Source of the DNA: Desulfarculaceae bacterium JdFR-95
GTDB taxonomy: Bacteria; Desulfobacterota; Desulfarculia; Desulfarculales; Desulfarculaceae
Direction of reading: 5' to 3'
DNA length: 9,363 nt
Assembly (NCBI GenBank): GCA_002011835.1
Contig: MTPE01000295.1
Span: 1 to 9,363 of the forward strand
The notes under the pieces were generated by a model. That model saw nothing but the letters and a program-made list of their open reading frames with translations, searched no databases and was not told the origin of the DNA. Positions within the stretch are counted from its first letter, which is position 1; every line of letters begins with the position of its first letter. Made by a program: the position numbers and the translations under genes. Below are positions 1 through 6,968 of the stretch, piece by piece.

Positions 1-1947
1 GAGGACGCGCTTCTGGATTTGCTGGAGGAGGCGCGGGCGGCGCTGTTGGGGGTGAGGGCGAAAGGGGAAGCGGAGGACGAAACGAAGGATGTATCCCTGG
101 AGGGCATGCAGCCGGACCTGGCTGCTTCGGCCTTTTTGGCCAAGGAGTATTTTGCCGGCAGGCACAGAGGTCGGCTGTGGCACCACGTGGAGAGATTGCT
201 TCCCCACCGGCCCGCTGATGTGGTTTTGACCTTGAGCTTGTTCCTGGCCGACCTGCCGGAGGAGTACGCTGCGCGGGTGCAGGAGGTGTGCGCCCAGACC
301 AGGGAGTGGCTGCGGGGGCAGGAGCCCCAGGCAGGCAGGGGAGACTACCTGGTGGCCTTGGTCCGCTTACTGGCCGGCTCGGAGTTGGAGCCCCCGCCCC
401 AGCTGCCTGAGTCCTGGTTCCGGGGCTGGCTGGAGGTGGCCGATCTCAGCTCGGAGCAGGTGGTGGCGCTGGCCCATTTGGCCTTTGGTTGTGGCGGAGA
501 ACAACGCCGTGATCTCCTTGGCAGCATAGCCGGCCATGTTGCCTTCCGTGGTTTCGGTGCTGCTAGTTTCCTGCAACGCGTGGTGCATCAGGCTCCTGAA
601 GCAGTCAAGGCGAAAATCGTTGCTTTCGTGGGCGAGCTGCTCTCTGTGGCGCGTTCACACGCAGAAGATGATCTCCATTTGGCGGCGGTAGAGGTGGAGT
701 GTTTTCCGGGCCAGCAGGATCCCAAGGCTCTGCTCCGCCGTGCAGGCGCAGAAGGGATACGGCTCCTGGCCTCGGCCCTGGCCAACGCGGTGTTTCATGA
801 CCGTGCTCAGGATCACACCGAGGGGTGGCTGGAGGAGCTGCGGGCTCTGCACGAGGGTTACGGCCGCGAGGCCGCGGTGCGAGAGGCGCTGGCAAGGGCC
901 CTGGTCAACGCGGTGCGCAACGACCGTGATCAGGATCACACCGAGGGGTGGCTGGAGGAGCTGCGGGATTTGCACCGGGCTCACCCCGAGGCCGCGGTGC
1001 GAGAGTGGCTGGCCGCGGCCCTGAACAACGCGGTGTTTCATGACCGAGATCAGGATCACACCGAGGGGTGGTTGGAGGAGCTGCGGGATTTGCACCGGGA
1101 TCACCCCGAGGCCGCGGTGCGAGAGGCGCTGGCAAGGGCCCTGGTCAACGCGGTGGGTCATGACCGTGCTCAGGATCACACCGAGGGGTGGCTGGAGGAG
1201 CTGCGGGATTTGCACCGGGCTCACCCCGAGGCCGCGGTGCGAGAGGAGCTGGCCGCGGCCCTGAACAACGCGGTGTTTCATGACCGTGCTCAGGATCACA
1301 CCGAGGGGTGGCTGGAGGAGCTGCGGGATTTGCACCGGGCTCACCCCGAGGCCGCGGTGCGAGAGGAGCTGGCCAAGGCCCTGTTCAATGCCTTCAACCA
1401 CGCCAGCAAGGCCGGAGACCGGGCACAGGCCCGGCAGCGCCTGGAGGAACTCTGGCGGCTGTTCGGCGAATACCCCGGACCTGAGGCGGAGGAGCCATTG
1501 ATCAAGGCTTTGTTGTTGGGTCTGAAAGAGGGCCTGCCTCGGGCCGAGGAGCTCACCCTGGAGCTGCTGGACAAGGCGCCGGGCATTCCATTCCTTGCCT
1601 TGGACCCCCAAGGCAACGTCACCTTCTGGATGGCCTTGCTGCTATATGCCGATGAGCTGTCGCTTTCACCAACACTGCGCGACAAGGTGGAGGGAATGGC
1701 GGGGGACTCCTTGGGTGGGTTTCAGGTTATGCGGGAGGCAATAGTCGCGCAGGATCAGGGTAACATAGACCGAGCCCGCGAGCTGGCGCAGCAGGCCCTG
1801 GCGCAGGGCCGAGGGCTGCTCCCCCAACACCGAGTGGCCCTTCTTGCCTTGGCCGCCGAGCTGGGGCTCCTGGCCGGTCCGGGGGGGAGGAAAGATAGGC
1901 CCGAGCCTGCGATACCCTTGCGATACGGCTGGCACATCCGGCTCTGA
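1..1947 (+). CDS. Helical-repeat (TPR/Sel1-like) protein of unknown function, 5' partial
   Basis: The frame is open from base 1 to a TGA at 1945-1947, so the gene probably begins to the left of the window. Internal candidates are TTG 19 and ATG 106, but neither has a clearly spaced Shine-Dalgarno, so the true start is not known. About 250 residues of Leu/Ala/Glu-rich helical sequence come first. Five 40-41 residue units follow (781-1383), each with the core HTEGWLEELRDLHR and a following AAVRE helix. A degenerate sixth unit (LFNAFNHASKAGD, LEELWRLF) and a further helical C-terminus complete the protein. There is no signal peptide in the visible part and no membrane segment. The paired-helix units and the AAVRE-type pattern are typical of TPR or Sel1-like scaffolds, which bind other proteins, but no catalytic motif or partner is visible. 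The gene converges on the minus-strand gene at 1984 with only 36 bp between stops and no clear terminator. That it is a real gene is nearly certain; its function is not recognised. Confidence 0.8.
   Translation, partial: EDALLDLLEEARAALLGVRAKGEAEDETKDVSLEGMQPDLAASAFLAKEYFAGRHRGRLWHHVERLLPHRPADVVLTLSLFLADLPEEYAARVQEVCAQTREWLRGQEPQAGRGDYLVALVRLLAGSELEPPPQLPESWFRGWLEVADLSSEQVVALAHLAFGCGGEQRRDLLGSIAGHVAFRGFGAASFLQRVVHQAPEAVKAKIVAFVGELLSVARSHAEDDLHLAAVEVECFPGQQDPKALLRRAGAEGIRLLASALANAVFHDRAQDHTEGWLEELRALHEGYGREAAVREALARALVNAVRNDRDQDHTEGWLEELRDLHRAHPEAAVREWLAAALNNAVFHDRDQDHTEGWLEELRDLHRDHPEAAVREALARALVNAVGHDRAQDHTEGWLEELRDLHRAHPEAAVREELAAALNNAVFHDRAQDHTEGWLEELRDLHRAHPEAAVREELAKALFNAFNHASKAGDRAQARQRLEELWRLFGEYPGPEAEEPLIKALLLGLKEGLPRAEELTLELLDKAPGIPFLALDPQGNVTFWMALLLYADELSLSPTLRDKVEGMAGDSLGGFQVMREAIVAQDQGNIDRARELAQQALAQGRGLLPQHRVALLALAAELGLLAGPGGRKDRPEPAIPLRYGWHIRL
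781..1383 (+). repeat. Five in-frame tandem coding repeats, 120-bp period
   Basis: The units are 781-903 (123 bp, one extra codon), 904-1023, 1024-1143, 1144-1263 and 1264-1383. Each encodes NAV-x-HD/ND-R-x-QDHTEGWLEEL followed by a basic/HPEAAVRE stretch. The central 45 or so bases are almost invariant at nucleotide level, while the unit edges alternate between two types. Units 1 and 3 end in GCGCTGGCAAGGGCC and units 2 and 4 in CTGGCCGCGGCC, which gives a 240-bp higher-order period. This pattern points to recent expansion or concerted evolution, not to old diverged TPRs. Confidence 0.9.
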
Positions 1948-1983
1948 GCAGAGGGGAAGGAGATCGACGTCCGTAAGCCGGCC

Positions 1984-3327
1984 TCACCTCCCCATGGGCC
2001 CGAAGGAGGCCCCTCTGGAGGCGGGCATGGCCGAGCTCCAGACCCACTGCACGGCGTCCTTGGAGGCGTCCTGACCCGCCCTGGCGTTCGCCTCCGCCAC
2101 CAGGGACGCCACCATACGGTTCGCCTCCCGGCGCAGGTCTGCGGGCGTGGCGCCGTACTCCGCCTGCAGGGAGCGCAACTGCTCGATTATCCGGCGCAGG
2201 CTGTCGCGGTTGGACTGCACCTGGGTCTTCTCCAGGGCCTTGGAGTAGGTGTCCAAGGCCTCGACCAGCATACTCCTGATGCGCAGCCGGGCGTCGATCT
2301 CGGCCAGGCGCATCAGCATGCCCCGGGCGGCCTCCTCTCCCAGCCAGCGGTACACCTGGGCCACCTCGGCCGGGGTCACGTACACCACGGACGAGACCAG
2401 TCCCTCCACCGCCTCCGGAGACGGCCGGCCGCCGCCGGCCCGGGCCGAAGCCAGGACCTCCTCCACGGCACGCCGGTAGTCCAGGTAGGCCGCGCGGTAG
2501 AGGTCCGACACGTTGCGGCGCAGGCTCCCGCCCGTGGACTTCCTGGCCCCACCCTCCCGAGCGGTGAACACCACGTCGCCGAAGATCGCAGTCAGGGTGC
2601 GGGCCTTCTCCTTGGCCTCCCCCTCGTCCATGCCCTCGGCGGTGAACACGTGGGTGAGGAACCTCTCGCCCAGACGGAACTCGCCGTTCTCGTCCAGGGG
2701 CAGCCCCAGCAGGGGATTGGAGGCCAACTCCTCGCGGCACTCGGCCATGGCCTGAGTGGTGTTGCCCCGCAGCTTGACGCACTCGTCCAGTTGCTTGGCC
2801 TGGAAGTCCTTGATGCGCTGGTCCACGAAGCGGTTCAAGGCCGCACACTGTCCCATGCGGATCTGGAGGCCCATGTTGAGCATGTTGCGCACGTGCTTCA
2901 CGTAGGAGCACATGGTGGGGGAGTAGTAGCAGAGCAGCAAGAGCGGGGCCTCGGACACCAGGCCGGTGATGAGGCCCTCCAAGGCGTGGGCCAGGTTCTG
3001 CAGGTCCAGCATGGCCCGCAGCTCACCGAACAGGGTGCCGCCGGCACACCCCAGGCCGTGGGACTCGCTGACCTTCAGGTCTACGATGCGGTATTCACCC
3101 TGGGGGGCGGGAGCCCCCAGTACCAGGCCGATGCGGCGGTGGAGCTCGGGCCGCAGGCTCTCGGCCTCGCCGCTCTCGATCCGTTCCACGTTGGCGCGCA
3201 CCATGTCCTCCCACACCCGGTCGGGGATGCGCCCCAGGGCCTCGGAGGGCGAGGTCTCCGTGGCGAGGGCCGTGGTGTGCAGGAGGAACAGGACCGCCAC
3301 CAAGGCGCAGGTAAACTCGCGGACCAT
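1984..3327 (-). CDS. Exported Cys-containing protein, possibly conjugation-associated (TraH/ICE-like)
   Basis: This is a 447-residue protein starting at ATG 3327, with a good Shine-Dalgarno (GGGAGG about 6 bases upstream on the minus strand) and a TGA at 1984-1986. Residues 1 to about 22 form a Sec signal peptide (MVRE, a hydrophobic core, then a TALA|TE cleavage-like site), so the product should be exported. A GLGCAGG motif lies near residue 93. It is followed by a hydrophobic segment, LITGLVSEAPLLLLC, then PTMCSYVKHV, GQCAALN and DECVK, which gives several cysteines suited to periplasmic disulfides. The C-terminal half is charged and helical. A CG/CAG-type motif, then a hydrophobic helix, then spaced cysteines recalls TraH-like and ICE (PFL_4711-type) conjugative pilus-assembly proteins. 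This is a resemblance in layout, not a firm family match. It is transcribed away from the CRISPR array, and no neighbouring transfer gene is visible to support the idea. Real gene: high confidence; role: low. Confidence 0.7.
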   Translation of the reverse strand: MVREFTCALVAVLFLLHTTALATETSPSEALGRIPDRVWEDMVRANVERIESGEAESLRPELHRRIGLVLGAPAPQGEYRIVDLKVSESHGLGCAGGTLFGELRAMLDLQNLAHALEGLITGLVSEAPLLLLCYYSPTMCSYVKHVRNMLNMGLQIRMGQCAALNRFVDQRIKDFQAKQLDECVKLRGNTTQAMAECREELASNPLLGLPLDENGEFRLGERFLTHVFTAEGMDEGEAKEKARTLTAIFGDVVFTAREGGARKSTGGSLRRNVSDLYRAAYLDYRRAVEEVLASARAGGGRPSPEAVEGLVSSVVYVTPAEVAQVYRWLGEEAARGMLMRLAEIDARLRIRSMLVEALDTYSKALEKTQVQSNRDSLRRIIEQLRSLQAEYGATPADLRREANRMVASLVAEANARAGQDASKDAVQWVWSSAMPASRGASFGPMGR

Positions 3328-3402
3328 GGCCGTCCTCCCACTCGGCGTGAACGGGTCTCTCTGATCAGTCTAGGAGCCAAAGGGGGCCGCCATAGAGGAT
3401 GA
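3328..3402. other. Short intergenic region upstream of the exported-protein gene
   Basis: These 75 bases lie between the start codon of the minus-strand exported-protein gene and the phage-like remnant. They contain that gene's ribosome binding site (about 3334-3341) and must hold or abut its promoter. No convincing -35/-10 pair is visible. A TGATCA palindrome at 3362-3367 is the only structure noted and is probably chance. Confidence 0.3.
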
Positions 3403-3463
3403 GAGGTGCCGAAGTGGGGGGCTGGTGCTGCCCGCGGGGGAGCTGCGCACTGCCGGCGGTCTG
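3403..3463 (+). pseudogene. Remnant of a Mu-like gpI protease gene, diverged copy
   Basis: This stretch aligns with the gpI fragment at 4619-4678. About 52 of 59 aligned bases match once one extra G in the G-run at 3415-3421 is removed, and most differences keep the same or a similar residue. With the extra G removed it reads EVPKWGLVLPAGELRTAGGL against EVPEWVLILPAGELHTADGL in the other copy. Homology starts abruptly at 3403 and stops at 3463, exactly where the terminal CRISPR repeat begins. The frameshift and the short length make it non-functional. It belongs to a related but different phage from the one represented at 3554-4987. It may be the residue of a second phage-DNA segment inserted in the array, or of a prophage beside which the array ended. 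Confidence 0.7.
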
Positions 3464-3553
3464 GAGTTCATCCCCGCGCGTACGGGGAACACCGATTCAC
3501 CATGGCCAGATACTCCTGCTGGGCCGGTTCATCCCCGCGCGTACGGGGAACAC
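3464..3553 (-). CRISPR. Detached leader-distal CRISPR unit: two repeats, one 32-bp spacer
   Basis: Repeat 3464-3492 matches the array consensus in 27 of 29 positions. Only its first bases on the plus strand differ (GAG for CGG), which is the crRNA 3' end of the terminal repeat and typical of the degenerate trailer end. Spacer 3493-3524 is 32 nt. Repeat 3525-3553 is a perfect copy. The same repeat and the same spacer length show that this is the old end of the array at 4988-6968, separated from it by 1434 bp of phage DNA. Confidence 0.93.
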
Positions 3554-4485
3554 TCGTGAACCAGGTGAACGGGGCCTACATGGCCGGGCGGTGGCGCCAG
3601 ATGTCGCGCCTGGCCGACCAGCGGCCCTATTGGCAGTACAACGCCGTAATGGACATGCGGACGCGGCCGGCCCACGCCGCCCAGCACGGCAAGGTGTACC
3701 GGGCCGACCACCCCTACTGGTGCACCTGGTATCACCCCAACGGCCACCGCTGCCGGTGCGTGGTGCTGTCGCTCAGCGAGCAGGAGATGCGCCGGCTGGG
3801 GCTGGAGGCGGAGACCGAGATGCCCGCGGGTTGGGCGCCGGACCCCGGCTGGGCCCACAACGTGGGCGAGTCCGGCTGGGGCCGGGGCCTGGTGGAGGCG
3901 GCCCTGGGCGGCAGGGCAGACCGGGGCGATTGGAAGCTCCTGCCCGTGGCGGATGTGCCCGGCGAACTCCCGCCCCTGCCCGAGCCCGCGCCCATGCCCG
4001 CGCTGCCGGAACACCACGACCGCTTGGCGCGCCGCATGACTCCCAAAGAGATCCTCGCCTACTACCGCGAGGAGGCGGTGAAGCGCCTGGGCCTGGAGCG
4101 CGGCCCGGACGGCGGGCTCAAGGACCTGCCCGTGGTGGACGCGGCCGGGGACCGCGGCGTGCTGGCCGCGCGCATGGTGGAGCACGCCATCACCGAGAAG
4201 GACATCGCGCGCGGCCGCTACGTGGGTCTGGCGCGGGAGGTGGTGGAGACGGCCCACGAGGTCTGGCTGGTGCCGGGCCAGTACGCCGACGGACGGGTGG
4301 TGTTCCGCCGCCGTTACATCAAGGTTTTCCGCGACGACAAGGACCGGCCCATGCTGGCGGTATCCGAGTTCAAGCGGGGAGTTTGGGAGGCGTTCAATGT
4401 CTATCCGAGAACGGCGGGGAGGCCGCTTGAGCGGCAAAGAAAAGGGCTGCTCCTGTATCGAGCAGCCCATCAGGGTTCCCGCTAA
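3554..4485 (+). pseudogene. Mu gpF-like head morphogenesis protein with C-terminal PBECR-like nuclease domain, 5' truncated
   Basis: The frame is open from the repeat junction to TAA 4483-4485, giving about 309 residues with the N-terminal part of the usual gpF missing. The first 90 or so residues match the Phage Mu F-like fold: AYMAGRW, RPYWQYNAVMD, RTRPAHAAQHGKVYRAD, YHPNGHRCRC. Mu gpF is a minor capsid protein that acts in head assembly. The middle is a Pro-rich linker (about 3960-4010). The C-terminal 140 or so residues (PKEILAYYREEA, HEVWLVPG, RRRYIKVF, LERQRKGLLLY) resemble the PBECR (barnase/EndoU/colicin/RelE-like) nuclease domains often fused to phage head proteins; which PBECR subfamily is uncertain. 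There is no start codon or ribosome site of its own, because the 5' end is replaced by a CRISPR repeat. The absence of stops or frameshifts suggests the segment arrived fairly recently. Confidence 0.82.
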
Positions 4486-4540
4486 GGGCAGCTCCCGCCC
4501 CGCGGAAGTGCTTCCCGGTTAACGGGGGGCTCCAACCGGG
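4443..4540 (+). other. Two inverted repeats at the gpF end and the gpF-gpI junction
   Basis: GGGCTGCT (4444-4451) pairs with AGCAGCCC (4461-4468) inside the last codons of the gpF-like gene. CCCGGTT (4514-4520) pairs with AACCGGG (4534-4540) across a 13-base loop in the gene junction. Only a short T-run (4548-4551) follows the second, so a factor-independent terminator is possible but weak. Both belong to the phage segment, not to the CRISPR array. Confidence 0.35.
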
Positions 4541-4570
4541 CTCACGATTTTGATGATGAGGCACGAGGTG

Positions 4571-4987
4571 ATGGAAGTCAAGTCCAATTTCTACGCGGAG
4601 GTTCTGGCGGGCAGGTCCGAGGTGCCGGAGTGGGTGCTGATTCTGCCCGCGGGGGAGCTGCACACCGCCGACGGTCTGCGCTTCGTGGTGGACCAGGAGG
4701 CGATGGATGACATCCTGGCGGCGTTTGAGCGCCGCCAGGTGGACATGGTGATCGACTACGAGCACCAGACCCAGCGCGGGGAGGAGGCCCCCGCGGCGGG
4801 TTGGATCAAGGAGCTGCGCGCGGACGCCGCCGGCGTCTGGGCGCGGGTGGAGTGGACCGAACGCGGCCGCCGCTATGTGGAGCGGCGAGAGTACCGCTAT
4901 CTCTCGCCGGTGATCCTGGTGGATCGCAAGAGCGGCCGCGTGCGGGAGATCGTGAGCGTGGCGTTGACCAACATACCACGCATCAAT
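4571..4987 (+). pseudogene. Mu gpI-like head maturation protease/scaffold gene, 3' truncated by the array
   Basis: About 139 residues from ATG 4571 (MEVKSNF) can be read; GATGAGG about 10 bases upstream can serve as ribosome site, and ATG 4553 or 4556 are alternatives. Motifs match the N-terminal region of Mu-type gpI proteases: VLILPAGELHTADG, MVIDYEHQTQ (with the conserved His in DYEHQ), AAGWIKELRA, and WTERGRRYVERREYRYLSPV followed by IVSVALTNIP. Mu gpI cleaves or scaffolds the prohead and is usually over 300 residues, so more than half is missing. The coding sequence ends abruptly at repeat 4988. The frame by chance stays open through the first part of the array to 5710, but that extension is repeat-derived and not part of the protein. 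It follows the gpF-like gene as in Mu-like phages. Confidence 0.85.
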
Positions 4988-6968
4988 CGGTTCATCCCCG
5001 CGCGTACGGGGAACACAGGTTGCGGGTCTGCTCGATTTGCTCCTGGACCGGTTCATCCCCGCGCGTACGGGGAACACCAACCAAGTTCTATGCCCATCCC
5101 GAGGCCGAGCGGTTCATCCCCGCGCGTACGGGGAACACCCAAAAGGTGGCGGCATGGCCCTGGTGGCGGCCGGTTCATCCCCGCGCGTACGGGGAACACG
5201 TGCTGGTGGTGGACGCGGACGAGTGGCTGGCCGGTTCATCCCCGCGCGTACGGGGAACACGATGTGCGGGACCGGCGCGGCATCTACCGCAACGGTTCAT
5301 CCCCGCGCGTACGGGGAACACGTAGCGGGGTGCGCCAGCACCAGCAAGATCACCGGTTCATCCCCGCGCGTACGGGGAACACTTCCGCGGCCAGAGTGCC
5401 GAACCGGTCGCAGTCGGTTCATCCCCGCGCGTACGGGGAACACATTCAAATTGAGTACAACAAAACGGTAAGAACCGGTTCATCCCCGCGCGTACGGGGA
5501 ACACTCATCCAGGCTAAGACCCATATAGGGTGGTATCGGTTCATCCCCGCGCGTACGGGGAACACTGGGGGGAGTGGCAGCAGGCCCATCCCGAGCGCGG
5601 TTCATCCCCGCGCGTACGGGGAACACCCTAGAACAAACTGGACTATCAGCGAAGAGTACGGTTCATCCCCGCGCGTACGGGGAACACTGATGAAGCAATC
5701 CCGTGATTAGCCCTAGTAGCGGTTCATCCCCGCGCGTACGGGGAACACGCAGAAGTAGCAGATCCCGTAATAATTAACAACGGTTCATCCCCGCGCGTAC
5801 GGGGAACACACAAGGACCTTTATCCGCGTTCCCAAGTCCTCCGGTTCATCCCCGCGCGTACGGGGAACACATGATCAATAGTCCATCATCACTCAGATAC
5901 GCCGGTTCATCCCCGCGCGTACGGGGAACACTTTGGCAGGGTTATCTTCAATGATTCTGAAGGCGGTTCATCCCCGCGCGTACGGGGAACACTATCTAAA
6001 ATCTTGGGTTTTACCTTTCCTAACCGGTTCATCCCCGCGCGTACGGGGAACACCCTAGAACAAACTGGACTATCAGCGAAGAGTGCGGTTCATCCCCGCG
6101 CGTACGGGGAACACAGCCTGGGCCAATTTGGGGTCGCGGAAGCCCCCGGTTCATCCCCGCGCGTACGGGGAACACGGGCGGTGGGGAGTGTGGGATTAGG
6201 ATTTGAACGGTTCATCCCCGCGCGTACGGGGAACACCTGCTTGTCCTGGTGCTCGATGATCAATAGTCCGGTTCATCCCCGCGCGTACGGGGAACACCCG
6301 AGAATCCCCATCGCCATCACCAAGTAGGTCGGTTCATCCCCGCGCGTACGGGGAACACGCATGGGTTTCTCCTAGCCTTCGGTTTCCTGTCGGTTCATCC
6401 CCGCGCGTACGGGGAACACTCTTGCGCGACCAGTCTGGTCCAGAGTACACCCGGTTCATCCCCGCGCGTACGGGGAACACGGCAGCTGGTCGTCGGGAAC
6501 CTTCTCGAACTTCGGTTCATCCCCGCGCGTACGGGGAACACCACCTCCTGCAGCATCTTCACGTCCGGGAGCACGGTTCATCCCCGCGCGTACGGGGAAC
6601 ACCTTTGATGATCAGGCGATCCGCATCCTGGAGACGGTTCATCCCCGCGCGTACGGGGAACACTATATGCAGTTGGGGCACGGAAGATACGGGTCCGGTT
6701 CATCCCCGCGCGTACGGGGAACACTCATCCAGGCTGAGCCCGGCCGGTAGGGGGATCGGTTCATCCCCGCGCGTACGGGGAACACAAAGAGAGCAATGGG
6801 GTCGTGGAGTGGTTCGCCGGTTCATCCCCGCGCGTACGGGGAACACGGGTGACCCGATAATGGTCGAAGGATATTATGCGGTTCATCCCCGCGCGTACGG
6901 GGAACACCGAGGACCCCGACTTCGGTATCGCCCAGGCCGCGGTTCATCCCCGCGCGTACGGGGAACAC
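4988..6968 (-). CRISPR. Type I-E CRISPR array, 33 repeats and 32 spacers
   Basis: A 29-bp repeat starts every 61 bases exactly from 4988 to 6940, with 32-bp spacers. In crRNA orientation (minus strand) it begins GTGTTCCCC and ends GGGGATGAACCG, a standard I-E repeat. Its stem is CCCCGT/GCGGGG with one U-G pair and an ACGC loop, the substrate shape for Cas6e. All 33 copies look identical. The orientation is fixed by cas2 and the leader on the right and by the degenerate terminal repeat on the left at 3464, so the newest spacers are near 6939. With the two detached repeats there are 35 repeats. Many spacers can be read as protein-coding sequence (for example 5078-5109 gives TKFYAHPEAE), as expected for phage or plasmid targets. 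None was seen to match the genes in this window. Confidence 0.99.

Larger units (their letters stand above)
3554..4987. other. 1434-bp phage segment occupying a spacer position ('mega-spacer')
   Basis: The sequence runs directly from the last base of repeat 3525-3553 into gpF coding sequence, and from gpI coding sequence directly into repeat 4988-5016. No extra bases are left at either junction. No CRISPR repeat, even degenerate, is visible inside it. It carries the Mu-like gene order gpF then gpI, each truncated at the segment border. The pre-crRNA runs on the minus strand, so a transcript through this unit would be antisense to both phage genes. Possible origins are capture of an unusually long prespacer, recombination between array spacers and phage DNA, or an assembly chimera. 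Confidence 0.85.

Noticed and set aside
655..1611. Minus-strand 318-codon frame with repeats opposite the helical-repeat gene
   Set aside because: It is the antisense of a tandem repeat in GC-rich DNA; no ribosome site and no family resemblance, while the plus frame has clear protein logic.
1727..2911. Minus-strand 394-codon frame overlapping both left-hand genes
   Set aside because: Gly/Arg/Pro-rich, low-complexity shadow of the exported-protein gene, which has a signal peptide and ribosome site.
2650..3402. Plus-strand 250-codon frame
   Set aside because: His/Gln/Gly-rich antisense shadow of the exported-protein gene.
3554..4987. Resident prophage or transposon insertion between repeats
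   Set aside because: No terminal inverted repeats, target-site duplication or integrase; both phage genes are truncated at the borders, so this is a fragment, not an element.
3529..5080. Minus-strand frames across the phage segment (313 and 228 codons)
   Set aside because: They are antisense to recognisable gpF and gpI sequences and run through repeats.
4988..5710. Continuation of the gpI frame through 12 CRISPR units
   Set aside because: The frame stays open by chance; the added residues are repeat-derived, and gpI homology stops at 4987.
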